A stretch of 44,790 bases of DNA from positions 1 to 44,790 of the forward strand of contig CAIYHG010000071.1 in assembly GCA_903925975.1 (NCBI GenBank), read 5' to 3'. Both the position numbers and the translations under genes were made by a program. Each line of letters starts with the position of its first letter. Position 1 is the first letter of the stretch. The notes beneath the pieces were generated by a model. The model did not search any database. It saw only the letters and a list, made by a program, of their open reading frames with translations, and was not told where the DNA came from. Of this stretch, positions 26,004 through 34,066 are shown piece after piece. This DNA is from an uncultured Acidobacteriia bacterium (GTDB lineage Bacteria > Acidobacteriota > Terriglobia > Bryobacterales > Bryobacteraceae).

Positions 26004-26915
26004 TTACCGCTGCGACACCTGCGGCGCGAAGACGAATTCCACGTTGTCTCCAACCTTATGCCGGCCCGTATAACCCTGCTCCCGGAGGAATCCTTCCACC
26101 TGCGCCACGCTGGTTCCCATCTCGCGTAACTGGTGATCCACAAGCTCGACCAACAGGATCGGATGGAACTCGGCCAGCGTCTCCCTGGCTCCGCGCAATA
26201 CCAGGTACTCGGCGCCCTCCACGTCAACCTTAATCACGTCCACGCGCGCTACCCCCGACTCCCGAATGATGTCATCCAGCGGACGCGCCCGCACCTTGTA
26301 GGCGCGCTGCGCTTCGCCGGCCTGGGATGCATTCGTTTTCGATAGCGAACTCTCCCCCGTATTCGCCGCGGGCGCGGCGTATAGGTCCAGCACGGATTCC
26401 GAGTCCGAACAGGCCACCGGAGCCACCGTGATCGCTTTGGCACCGCTGGCACGGATGTTCCCTTCCAATTTGGTTACCGTTTCGGGGTTCGGTTCGACCG
26501 CGATAACGCGTCCGCGCGGCCCGACGACTGCCGCCGCCTTCAGCGAGTAGTAGCCGATTTGAGCGCCCACATCCACAAAGGTTGACCCGCTTGCAAGGTG
26601 CTCTCGCATGGCCTGCCAGCTGGCGGGCTCCCAGTCCCCATTCAGCAGAATGGTGCGGGAGACATAATCGTCCGGGTCCAGGCGCATCCTGACCTGCGGC
26701 TCCACTTGATACCATACCGGAGCCCCAGGCAGTACGGCCGGCAGCAAGACCGTGGGCGCGTTCTTGCCGTAATCGAAGGGCCAATGCGCCAACCAAGCCC
26801 GTTGCACCGCGAAGTATGCCTGAGTGCGCGACTCCGGACCCGCCACCAGTCTCGGCGTATACATCGCCGCGGCCAGGATAATAGGCGCCGCCAGCCACAA
26901 GTACCGCTTCTTCAT
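26004..26915 (-). CDS. FkbM-family methyltransferase with N-terminal membrane anchor
   Basis: 303 residues, ATG with AGGGAG six bases upstream. An N-terminal hydrophobic stretch (about 5-25) may be a signal anchor, which is unusual for a SAM enzyme. The catalytic domain shows STFVDVGAQIGYYSLKAA (motif I), VIAVEPNPETV (motif II), RPLDDIIRE and DVIKVDVEGAEYLVLRGA, the FkbM hallmark. Family members O-methylate sugars or polyketides, and several act in surface-glycan pathways. If the N-terminus is indeed an export signal, SAM would not be available outside the cytosol, so an inward-facing anchor is more likely. The gene stands alone on the minus strand. Confidence 0.85.
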   Translation of the reverse strand: MKKRYLWLAAPIILAAAMYTPRLVAGPESRTQAYFAVQRAWLAHWPFDYGKNAPTVLLPAVLPGAPVWYQVEPQVRMRLDPDDYVSRTILLNGDWEPASWQAMREHLASGSTFVDVGAQIGYYSLKAAAVVGPRGRVIAVEPNPETVTKLEGNIRASGAKAITVAPVACSDSESVLDLYAAPAANTGESSLSKTNASQAGEAQRAYKVRARPLDDIIRESGVARVDVIKVDVEGAEYLVLRGARETLAEFHPILLVELVDHQLREMGTSVAQVEGFLREQGYTGRHKVGDNVEFVFAPQVSQR

Positions 26916-27410
26916 GGAAACTCCCTAGTCCATTTCACTTCGACGCCCCTGGGGACGGCAAGATCGCTTTTGTTATCGTGGGACTGTAACCTGGGGTAAC
27001 GCAGCTCTCAGCCGGCGTGGCCGGCCGCTACAACTCCGCCCACGTTGCATACAGGGCCTCCACCTGGGCTTCGGCAACTTGCAGGCGGGTGTGCCAAGCC
27101 GAGACAGTGGATTGCGACGGGAAACATCCGTCCCAAGATCATCCCTCCGGGAATAGCCCCTGCGGGTTGCTGGGTGCACGTCCGGCCGTTTAGCAGGCAG
27201 TAAGTGCAGGCCGGATGTGACTCCAGGCGCTGTTTTAGACTTTCCGCAAACGGCGCTATCTGAGCTAAGTGCCGCTAAGTGTATGTGCCGCAAGCCTATA
27301 CAGCAACTTCGCTTCGAGGACGGCCAGCAAAGTGCGTAGTTTCAGGTATGTCCCGAACTGAAGCACTCCCGGCGACCGGCCGCCTCCCGGCTCAAAAGAG
27401 GGCCGCGACA
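26916..27410. other. 495-base gap between divergent genes, with an ABC-F gene fragment
   Basis: Contains the ABC-F tail at 27028-27120 but no intact gene. Frames open across 27279-27410 precede the secreted repeat protein; they lack start signals and are not counted as part of it. Promoters for the FkbM gene (minus) and the repeat protein (plus) should lie here. Confidence 0.45.
27028..27120 (-). pseudogene. C-terminal tail of a second ABC-F (Uup-like) gene
   Basis: Minus-strand translation ends TRLQVAEAQVEALYATWAEL followed by TAG (27028-27030). The intact ABC-F gene of this window ends RLQAAEAKVDALYARWAELER, so about 20 codons are plainly homologous; the DNA is also clearly related (27031-27096 against about 31317-31383). 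Upstream of Trp (27094) similarity fades. It is a remnant of a partial duplication or of a lost paralogue, with no start or ATPase domain. Confidence 0.7.
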
Positions 27411-28277
27411 ATGAGATTCGTCCCGCGCATTTGGGCGCTTCTGCCCGCGGTGCTGGTTTGCTTCGCTGCTCTCGCGCTGGCGCAATCGGGCACTACGCGA
27501 ATTGAACAGAACGACCCCAGCATCGCTTACACGGGCAATTGGTACACCAATGGCGCCTCGCCCCATAGCGGCGGGGACTCGTTCCTTACCAATGAAAAAG
27601 GCGCGCGCGCCGCGATCACCTTCAATGGCACTGGCATCACCTGGATCGGCGTTCTTGACCAGTATTCCGGGTTCGCCCAGGTTTATCTGGATGGGACGCT
27701 GAATACCATCGACACGTATGCCGCGAACACAAAATACCAGCAGGCATTGTTCACCGCCCATGGCCTGGCTCCCGGTCCGCACACTCTGTCTATCGAGGTC
27801 CTTCACGTCCGCGACGGCATCACGGCCGGATCATGGGTGTGGATTGACGGGTTCGATATCGAGAACGGCTTCGGCGTACCCGGAGGCATCACCGCCTCGG
27901 GCGGGCGCGTGGAACAAAACGACGCATCGGTGAGCTATACCGGGACCTGGTTCTTGAATACGAACCCGATGCAGAGCGCCGGCACGGCCGTGCTGGCGAC
28001 GGCTGGAGGCTCCAGCGCAACAGTCGCGTTCACCGGGACGGGGATTCGGTGGATCGCTTATCGTGACGCGTGGTCGGGAACCGCAAACGTGTACGTGGAC
28101 GGCATCATGAAAACAACGGTTGACGCCTATGCGCCGATCGACCAGCCGCAGTCCACCGGATATGACATCGGCGGTTTGGCTTCCGGGAAGCACACGCTGA
28201 AGGTCGAAGTTACCGGAGCGCACAACGCGCAGTCGGGTGGCTCGTGGATCTGGATGGATGCCTTCGATGTTCGGTAA
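27411..28277 (+). CDS. Secreted protein of two tandem beta-rich repeats
   Basis: 288 residues from the ATG at 27411 with AGAGG upstream; earlier in-frame starts lack a signal peptide. A signal peptide (to about 25, ending Ala-Leu-Ala) is followed by two copies of a domain of about 125 residues. Each begins R-I/V-E-Q-N-D, has YTGxWxxN, then I/V-x-FxGTGIxWI, VYxDG, a T-x-DxYA segment, GLAxGxHTLxxEV and ends GSWxWxDxFDx. This order recalls carbohydrate-binding or galactose-binding-like beta-sandwiches seen in bacterial surface and lectin-like proteins. No catalytic motif and no sorting tail is present, so it is probably released or held by binding. Exact family not assigned. Confidence 0.8.
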   Translation: MRFVPRIWALLPAVLVCFAALALAQSGTTRIEQNDPSIAYTGNWYTNGASPHSGGDSFLTNEKGARAAITFNGTGITWIGVLDQYSGFAQVYLDGTLNTIDTYAANTKYQQALFTAHGLAPGPHTLSIEVLHVRDGITAGSWVWIDGFDIENGFGVPGGITASGGRVEQNDASVSYTGTWFLNTNPMQSAGTAVLATAGGSSATVAFTGTGIRWIAYRDAWSGTANVYVDGIMKTTVDAYAPIDQPQSTGYDIGGLASGKHTLKVEVTGAHNAQSGGSWIWMDAFDVR

Positions 28278-28301
28278 CCGCTGAGTACGATTTGTCACCG
28301 C

Positions 28302-28337
28302 CCCGTGTGGGTTCTTCCAGGAAAGGACCCACACGGG
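28302..28337 (+). terminator. Strong hairpin after the repeat-protein gene
   Basis: CCCGTGTGGGT (28302-28312) pairs perfectly with ACCCACACGGG (28327-28337), an 11-base GC-rich stem with a 14-base loop, 25 bases after the stop codon. The U-rich run of a classic intrinsic terminator is weak (GAATTGGTTAAT), so it may be a terminator or an RNA-stabilising structure. Confidence 0.55.
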
Positions 28338-28567
28338 AATTGGTTAATAGGCTGGTCCACAAGTATTCCGTAGGCCCACCGTAGGACGGCATGGTTCCTC
28401 GGCTGTCTGGCGAAATAGACGCTTGGGACTGGTTCTCGCTAACGTCTCAGCCCTGGTGATTTAGCAGCAAGCCCCCGAAATAGCCCGAAGGGCTCAAGAT
28501 TTGCGTGAATCGGGCCTCAAAGGGCATAAAATGATGCTTTAAGTCAGATAGTGCAGGGGGAGGGCCA

Positions 28568-31279
28568 ATGACGTTACCCGAGCGAGTGATCGCCAGTCGG
28601 CTGTGGGCGCGTGTCTCCAATCATTCGGCGTATGAACAGACGTTGGGTGCGATGCGAGAACTGGCCCAGGCCCTCGGTCGACAGGTAGAACGGTCGGTTC
28701 CCGACTACACCGATCACTCCGTAACGCACATGGACGCATTGTGGTCGGTTGCAGACGAGGTCCTTTCAGAAGCCGAAACGGCGCAGATGACCCCTCAGGA
28801 AGCATTTGTGTTAGGGGCTTCGTTCTATGTTCACGATCTTGGCATGGCATTTGCCGCCACTGAGCCAGGAGCCAACGAGATCAGGCGGAATGAAGTCTAC
28901 CGGGCAGAGGCGACACAGCTTAGACGGAATCCCGGAATTGCCCCGGAGCGAGTGGACCTACTTGCGCTGAGGTCCGCAACGCGGGAACTGCATGCGTCAA
29001 AGGCAACCGATTTAGTGCTCAAGCCCCTTCCTGGCATTGATAGGTATTTGATCGAGAACACGGAAACACGAAGCAGCTGGGGACACATGATAGGGCAGGT
29101 GGCTGCTAGCCACCATTGGGATCTCAACGAAGTCCATCGCCGACTTGGCGTGCGTAACAGTGTTCCTACGGCGGACCGGGGCTCCGTGGACTTAGGCTAC
29201 GTGGCTTGCATACTCAGAATCTGCGACTATGCCCATATAAATAGGGAGCGCGCGTCGGATCTCGAACGAGGGCTTAGATCTGAGATAGGCATGGATAGTC
29301 TCGTACATTGGAACGCACAGGCGAGAATAACGGGTCCCACGCGCGAGGCCGACGAGCTTGTTTACGGTTGCACAACGCCAATCGAGGATGTCGATGCATG
29401 GTGGCAGTTCTTCGATATGGCTGCGAAGCTGGACGCAGAAGTAGCCAGTGTTCGGGAGTACTTGCGGGGAAGGGCGGCGTCAGCGGCAAGGTTTTGCCTC
29501 CGCGGTGTAAAGGGAACGGAACTGCCTCAGACGTTTGCTAATTATGTACAGATGGCGGGCGGAACTGCGCCCATCGACATTAGGGTCCAACCACACTCCA
29601 TGGAGCGGGTTGTCGAGATGCTCGGCGGCAAGCATATCTACGGTGCGGACCAGTTGGCCCCCATTCGCGAGCTAATACAGAACGCGCGTGATGCAATACT
29701 GTTGCGCCAAGCCAATCAGCGAGCCAACAACCAGGAAGAAAGGCAGGGACAAATTGTAATAAGCCTGGAAGACGTCGACGGAGCTACGATGTTGACGGTT
29801 CATGACAACGGCGTTGGGATGCTTCGTAGCGTTGTTACGCGTCACTTGATAGGAGTCGGCTCGGATTTCTGGCATTCGGCGGAGTTCTATCGAGATTTTG
29901 GGAAGGCTCTTGACGCTGGTTTCCACCCAATCGGAAAATTCGGCGTAGGCTTCCTGTCGGTGTTTATGCTCGGCGACCGCGTCGAGGTAGAAACAGAGGC
30001 GGCCGGCGGCACGCATGTCATATTGCGCCTCCGTGGCATTGGCCGAAGAGGCGAACTTTCGGAGACTCCGGCAGTTGGTGAAATTGGGACGAAGGTACGA
30101 ATCGTCTTGAGACCGGAAATGGTCCCGCTCTTAAGCAACCTTGAAGCGGTAGTTCGCGCCAGAGCCCCGATGTTGCCGATTCCCATTCTGGTTCGGAGCA
30201 AGGGGGCAGCGTCCTCCGTAAGAATGGAGACAATCACGCCGGGGTGGTGGAAGCACGTAGAGTTGGATGCGCTGATAGACTTCGTGCGCACATGGCGATG
30301 GATAGCGTTTCTTGGCGCACTACCTTCAAAGAAGATCAGGTCTGAGCTCGAACGCTACTCATCGTATTCCGCCCTTGGCCGAGCCGGAAAATTCGACTTG
30401 TTTGGCTGGCCGGGGTCCTCTCCTCAACTGCGTGATGATTTCAACCGTGTTGTGAGCTCGGGAGGAACCGGCGAATTTGGAGTACTCCGGTGCTCCGAAG
30501 GTATCGCAGTTGATGTGGTGCCCGCGTATGACATGTCAGGCATTTCCGAAGTTGGTGAACTTGATTTGCCCGTCTCGCGAAATGAACCCCTAGAGCCGCG
30601 ATGGCCTTACGCACGCCCTCGCAAGATGGACCCTGATGATCCAATCGTTGCACAGGCGGACGCCTTGCGGAATCGGCTAGTCGCGGGAATATACCCTGAC
30701 GTTATCGCGAAGCTAAACGAACTGGAGCGTTATGGAATGCTGCCAGCCCGAATGGAATTTCTGCGCGGCATAGCCCGGATCTATGGGAATACTGTGCTGA
30801 TTGAAAGCGGGTTGCGCTGGATACCAGTCGTTCAGCCGCCCGGAAACCTCGTCCACCACTCCGCAGCCGAGTTGGCCGAACAACTGCGGCAGCATCGCCG
30901 AGTAGGCGTTTTCTCAGGAATTGGTCCTGGGGGAGCGTACGCTGTAGCTGCCAGGTATTTGCGGGCAACGGAATTGGGACATATGCTCGTGATCGCGTTT
31001 CGTCTGGAGGAGGTCCAAGCTGATTATAGTGACAAGGACCGACTAAAGATTGCGGGTAAGTCAAATCCGCTCGACGGACCGCTTGAGAAAGTCCTGGGTG
31101 AGTTCAAAGAGGGACCTGTAGAACTGACCTTTCTTTCAAGCACGATAGAAATCCTGGCTGGGGCTTGGTCAATACCCAAGAAGTCCATAACAGACCAGCA
31201 GTGGCGGTTCGATTTCGAGAGCAACATTCTATGGGCAGATTTGAGAGCTACGCCGGTTGGCGAGCAGATGACGCCCTAG
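28568..31279 (+). CDS. HD-domain / Hsp90-like ATPase fusion
   Basis: 903 residues with a strong GGGGGAGG ribosome site five bases before the ATG. The N-terminal third looks like an HD metal-dependent phosphohydrolase: H50-x-x-x-H54, the H89-D90 pair in FYVHDLGM, His in WGHMIG and SHHW, and Asp220 in RICDYAH. Residues from about 345 form a GHKL ATPase close to Hsp90/HtpG: RELIQNARDA (367-376, catalytic-type Glu368 and Asn372), VHDNGVGM (412-418), and HPIGKFGVGFLSVFMLGDRV (453-472). The remaining 400 residues would include the Hsp90 middle-domain equivalent. Composition is lower in GC and richer in AGA/AGG/ATA codons than its neighbours, suggesting transfer. It has no partner gene. HD-Hsp90 proteins have been noted in predicted conflict systems (recalled, unchecked); the activity is unknown. 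Confidence 0.82.
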   Translation: MTLPERVIASRLWARVSNHSAYEQTLGAMRELAQALGRQVERSVPDYTDHSVTHMDALWSVADEVLSEAETAQMTPQEAFVLGASFYVHDLGMAFAATEPGANEIRRNEVYRAEATQLRRNPGIAPERVDLLALRSATRELHASKATDLVLKPLPGIDRYLIENTETRSSWGHMIGQVAASHHWDLNEVHRRLGVRNSVPTADRGSVDLGYVACILRICDYAHINRERASDLERGLRSEIGMDSLVHWNAQARITGPTREADELVYGCTTPIEDVDAWWQFFDMAAKLDAEVASVREYLRGRAASAARFCLRGVKGTELPQTFANYVQMAGGTAPIDIRVQPHSMERVVEMLGGKHIYGADQLAPIRELIQNARDAILLRQANQRANNQEERQGQIVISLEDVDGATMLTVHDNGVGMLRSVVTRHLIGVGSDFWHSAEFYRDFGKALDAGFHPIGKFGVGFLSVFMLGDRVEVETEAAGGTHVILRLRGIGRRGELSETPAVGEIGTKVRIVLRPEMVPLLSNLEAVVRARAPMLPIPILVRSKGAASSVRMETITPGWWKHVELDALIDFVRTWRWIAFLGALPSKKIRSELERYSSYSALGRAGKFDLFGWPGSSPQLRDDFNRVVSSGGTGEFGVLRCSEGIAVDVVPAYDMSGISEVGELDLPVSRNEPLEPRWPYARPRKMDPDDPIVAQADALRNRLVAGIYPDVIAKLNELERYGMLPARMEFLRGIARIYGNTVLIESGLRWIPVVQPPGNLVHHSAAELAEQLRQHRRVGVFSGIGPGGAYAVAARYLRATELGHMLVIAFRLEEVQADYSDKDRLKIAGKSNPLDGPLEKVLGEFKEGPVELTFLSSTIEILAGAWSIPKKSITDQQWRFDFESNILWADLRATPVGEQMTP

Positions 31280-31306
31280 CCCTTCGCTTATTCCCGACTC
31301 GGGCTT

Positions 31307-33097
31307 CTACCGCTCCAGCTCGGCCCACCGCGCGTACAGCGCGTCTACCTTGGCTTCGGCGGCTTGCAGGCGCTCGTGGCATGAGACCAGGCGGGGGCCG
31401 TCGGAGACTACTTCGGGGGATTGCATCTCGGCGCGGATGGCGTCGGCTTCGGCTTCGGCTTCGAGGATTCGCGCTTCAATGCCGTCCAGTTCGCGGGCGT
31501 CCAGGTAGGAGAGCTTCTTCTTGCCGGGTATGGCTTCGAGTTTGGGCGGCGGCGCGGGCTTCTTTTCGGGCTTGGGGTCTTTCTTGAGAAGCTGCTCCTG
31601 CTCCCATTGCCAGTAGTCGGCGTAGAGGCCCCAGGCGCCTTTGCCATCAAGGCCCAGGACTCCGGTGGAGACGCGGTCTAGCAGGTAGCGGTCGTGCGTT
31701 ACCAGGACCAGGGCGCCGGGGAAATCGGTGAGGCTATCTTCGAGGACTTCGAGCGTGGGGATGTCGAGGTCGTTGGTGGGCTCGTCCATCAGCAGCAGAT
31801 CGGCGGGCTGGAGCATGAGGCGCGCGATCAGGACGCGGGCCTGTTCGCCGCCGGAGAGGCTCGCAATGGGCCGATCGAGCTGGTCGGCGTCGAAAAGGAA
31901 ACGCTTGGCCCAGCCTACGATGTGGATGGGCTGATCGCGGAAGATCACGGTATCGCCGCGGCCGCCCAAGCCCTCGCGCAACGTCTGCGTTTGGTCGAGA
32001 TTCTCGCGGGTTTGATCGAAATAGACGATGCGCAGGTTGGGGGCGCGCTCGACGGAGCCTTTGTCGGGGGTGAGTTCGCCGGCGAGAATGCGCAGCAGCG
32101 TCGTTTTGCCTGTTCCGTTCAGGCCGAGCAGGCCGAGGCGGGTGCCGGGCGTGAGGACGAATGACAGGTCGCGGAACAGGGCGCGGCCACCGAGTTCCTT
32201 TGCGACTCCTTCCACGGTGAGCAGGCGCTTGGTGCGGCGGTCGGTGGCCATGAAGTCGATTTGCGCCACGCCCTTGGGCGCGCGGCTTTCGAGATCGGAC
32301 AGTTCGCGGATGAGGCGGCCGGCCTGATCCGTGCGGGCGCGCGACTTGCCCGTGCGGGCCTTGGCTCCACGGCGGAGCCATTCGATCTCGCGGCGGACCT
32401 TATTGGCAAGTGACTCCTGGCGGTTGGCCTGGGCGGCGAGAAACTCCTCCTTCTTTTCGAGGAAGCGGCTGTAGGCGCCCTCGACGCGGAAGATGCCGTT
32501 GGGGTAGGAGCGGTCGAGCTCGGCCATGTCGTTGACCACGTTATCGAGGAAGTAGCGGTCGTGGCTGACGACGATGCTGGCGAAGGTGGATTCGGTGAGC
32601 AGCTTTTCGAGCCAGAGAATGCCTTCGATATCGAGGTGATTGGTGGGCTCGTCGAGGAACAGCAGATCGGGCTGCGCGGCAATTTCGCGGGCGATGGCGA
32701 GGCGGCGCTTCCATCCGCCGGAGAGGGTTTCGGTGCGGACGGAGCCGTCGGTGAAACCGGCGCGGCCCAGGGCGAGGTTGAGGCGGCCGGCGCGTTCGAC
32801 GTCGTCCAGGTGCTCATCGACGATGGCGTCGGCGATCACCTCGGCGGCCGTCTTGCCTTCGGGGAAGACGGCGTCCTGGGGGACGTAGCCAATGCGCGTC
32901 TTGCGGCGCATGGAAATGGAGCCGGAATCGGACTCCAGGCGGCCGGAAAGAATCTTGAGCAGCGTGGATTTTCCGGAGCCGTTGCGGCCGATCAGGCCGA
33001 GCCGCTCGCCTTCGGAAATGCCGAGGGAAATGTTCTCAAACAGCGCGCGCGAGCCGAAGCTCTTCGAAAGCCCCGCGCAGCTTTCCAGAATTGCCAT
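31307..33097 (-). CDS. uup: ABC-F family ATPase, Uup type
   Basis: 596 residues with two ABC ATPase domains and no membrane segments. Domain 1: Walker A GRNGSGKST, signature TLSGGWKRR, Walker B LLFLDEPTNHLD. Domain 2: Walker A GLNGTGKTT, signature SLSGGEQARV, Walker B LLLMDEPTNDLD. The linker between them is Arg/Lys-rich, as in ABC-F proteins. The C-terminal tail (about 490-596) with KKLSYLDARELDGIEARI and a coiled coil marks the Uup branch. ABC-F proteins act on the ribosome; Uup also affects DNA stability and transposon excision in E. coli. Divergent from the isochorismatase gene. Confidence 0.92.
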   Translation of the reverse strand: MAILESCAGLSKSFGSRALFENISLGISEGERLGLIGRNGSGKSTLLKILSGRLESDSGSISMRRKTRIGYVPQDAVFPEGKTAAEVIADAIVDEHLDDVERAGRLNLALGRAGFTDGSVRTETLSGGWKRRLAIAREIAAQPDLLFLDEPTNHLDIEGILWLEKLLTESTFASIVVSHDRYFLDNVVNDMAELDRSYPNGIFRVEGAYSRFLEKKEEFLAAQANRQESLANKVRREIEWLRRGAKARTGKSRARTDQAGRLIRELSDLESRAPKGVAQIDFMATDRRTKRLLTVEGVAKELGGRALFRDLSFVLTPGTRLGLLGLNGTGKTTLLRILAGELTPDKGSVERAPNLRIVYFDQTRENLDQTQTLREGLGGRGDTVIFRDQPIHIVGWAKRFLFDADQLDRPIASLSGGEQARVLIARLMLQPADLLLMDEPTNDLDIPTLEVLEDSLTDFPGALVLVTHDRYLLDRVSTGVLGLDGKGAWGLYADYWQWEQEQLLKKDPKPEKKPAPPPKLEAIPGKKKLSYLDARELDGIEARILEAEAEADAIRAEMQSPEVVSDGPRLVSCHERLQAAEAKVDALYARWAELER

Positions 33098-33267
33098 GTT
33101 TTGTTTAGATTACGGCGCTTGCTCTTAGGGCCGGCGCAGGTGGCCGCGCAGGGTTAACCGCGGGACGAAACGAACCCAATCCGCATTTGCAGCGTTCCCT
33201 GCCCCCGAGCCTAGTGTAACGCGGAGGCCGGCCGGGTTCCGGACGGCGAGGTTCTACTATAGAGCTA

Positions 33268-33801
33268 ATGACCGAGCCTAAACTTCTGCGCGCCTCCGAT
33301 TCGGCGCTCGTGGTGATCGATATTCAGGAACGCCTGGCGTCTGCCATGCCGGCGCGGGAAACCGTGGTGCGCGCAACCGGCATTCTGCTGGAGGCGGCGG
33401 CGCGGCTGGATATTCCCGTGCTGGTTACAGAGCAATATTCCAAGGGGCTGGGCGGCACGGCGCCGGAGCTTTGCGCGAAGCTGCCGGAGGGCGCGGTGCG
33501 GATCGAGAAGACCTCATTTTCGGCGTGCGCCGCGCTGCCGCTGACGCGTCCGCAGGTGGTGCTCACCGGAATGGAGGCGCATGTTTGCGTGCTGCAAACG
33601 GCGCTCGAATTGGCGGCGGGGCGCGAGGTGTTCGTAGTGGCGGACGCGGTCTGTTCGCGGACGGAAGCCAACTACGAGAATGCGCTTGCCCGGCTGCGCG
33701 CGGCGGGCGTGACGGTTACGAACACCGAATCGGTGATCTTCGAGTGGGTGCGGGATGCGGCGCACGAGCAGTTCCGGTATCTTTCGAAGTTGATTCGCTG
33801 A
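33268..33801 (+). CDS. Isochorismatase-family cysteine hydrolase (YcaC-like)
   Basis: 177 residues. The catalytic triad of the family is visible: Asp18 in VVIDIQE, Lys81 in IEKTSFSA and Cys107 in AHVCVLQTAL. A Gly-Met-Glu-Ala-His-Val segment gives the usual cis-peptide region before the Cys. The length fits the small YcaC-type hydrolases, whose substrates (amides, or unknown compounds) are rarely settled; true isochorismatases are longer or fused. It is alone on the plus strand, between the divergent ABC-F gene and a hairpin cluster. The substrate is unknown. Confidence 0.88.
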   Translation: MTEPKLLRASDSALVVIDIQERLASAMPARETVVRATGILLEAAARLDIPVLVTEQYSKGLGGTAPELCAKLPEGAVRIEKTSFSACAALPLTRPQVVLTGMEAHVCVLQTALELAAGREVFVVADAVCSRTEANYENALARLRAAGVTVTNTESVIFEWVRDAAHEQFRYLSKLIR

Positions 33802-33968
33802 GCGGATTGAAGGGCGGGCGCGGATGGTCGGGTGAAGACGCCGGTGCAGTGTTCGGGGGGAGCCGTTGGCGTAGGGGCGGCTTTGTGCACCGCTTACTTG
33901 CCTGCGCGGCTCGGATTCGGGATTCGCGCGTCAGCGGGCGGTTTCTCTGGTGTGCCGGAGTTGATGGG

Positions 33969-34043
33969 GCGGGCTATCCAGCCCGCGGACCCGCTTTCCA
34001 GCGGGTCCCGCCGCCTGGAGGGCCCGCAGCCAGGATTGGCTGC
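33969..34043. repeat. Cluster of three adjacent perfect hairpins, REP-like
   Basis: GCGGGCT/AGCCCGC (33969-33986), GGACCCGCT/AGCGGGTCC (33987-34008, nine pairs, TTCC loop) and GCAGCCA/TGGCTGC (34026-34043) follow one another between convergent genes. The arrangement recalls extragenic palindromic repeats that I associate with Solibacter-like genomes and may also end transcription from both sides. Only one cluster was noticed in this window. Confidence 0.55.
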
Positions 34044-34066
34044 CCCACAAAACCGGCGGATTCTCG

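Noticed and set aside
28490-28525. Promoter for the HD-Hsp90 gene (TTGCGT and TAAAAT)
   Set aside because: The spacing is about 20 bases and the -35 match is weak, so it is not listed as a feature.
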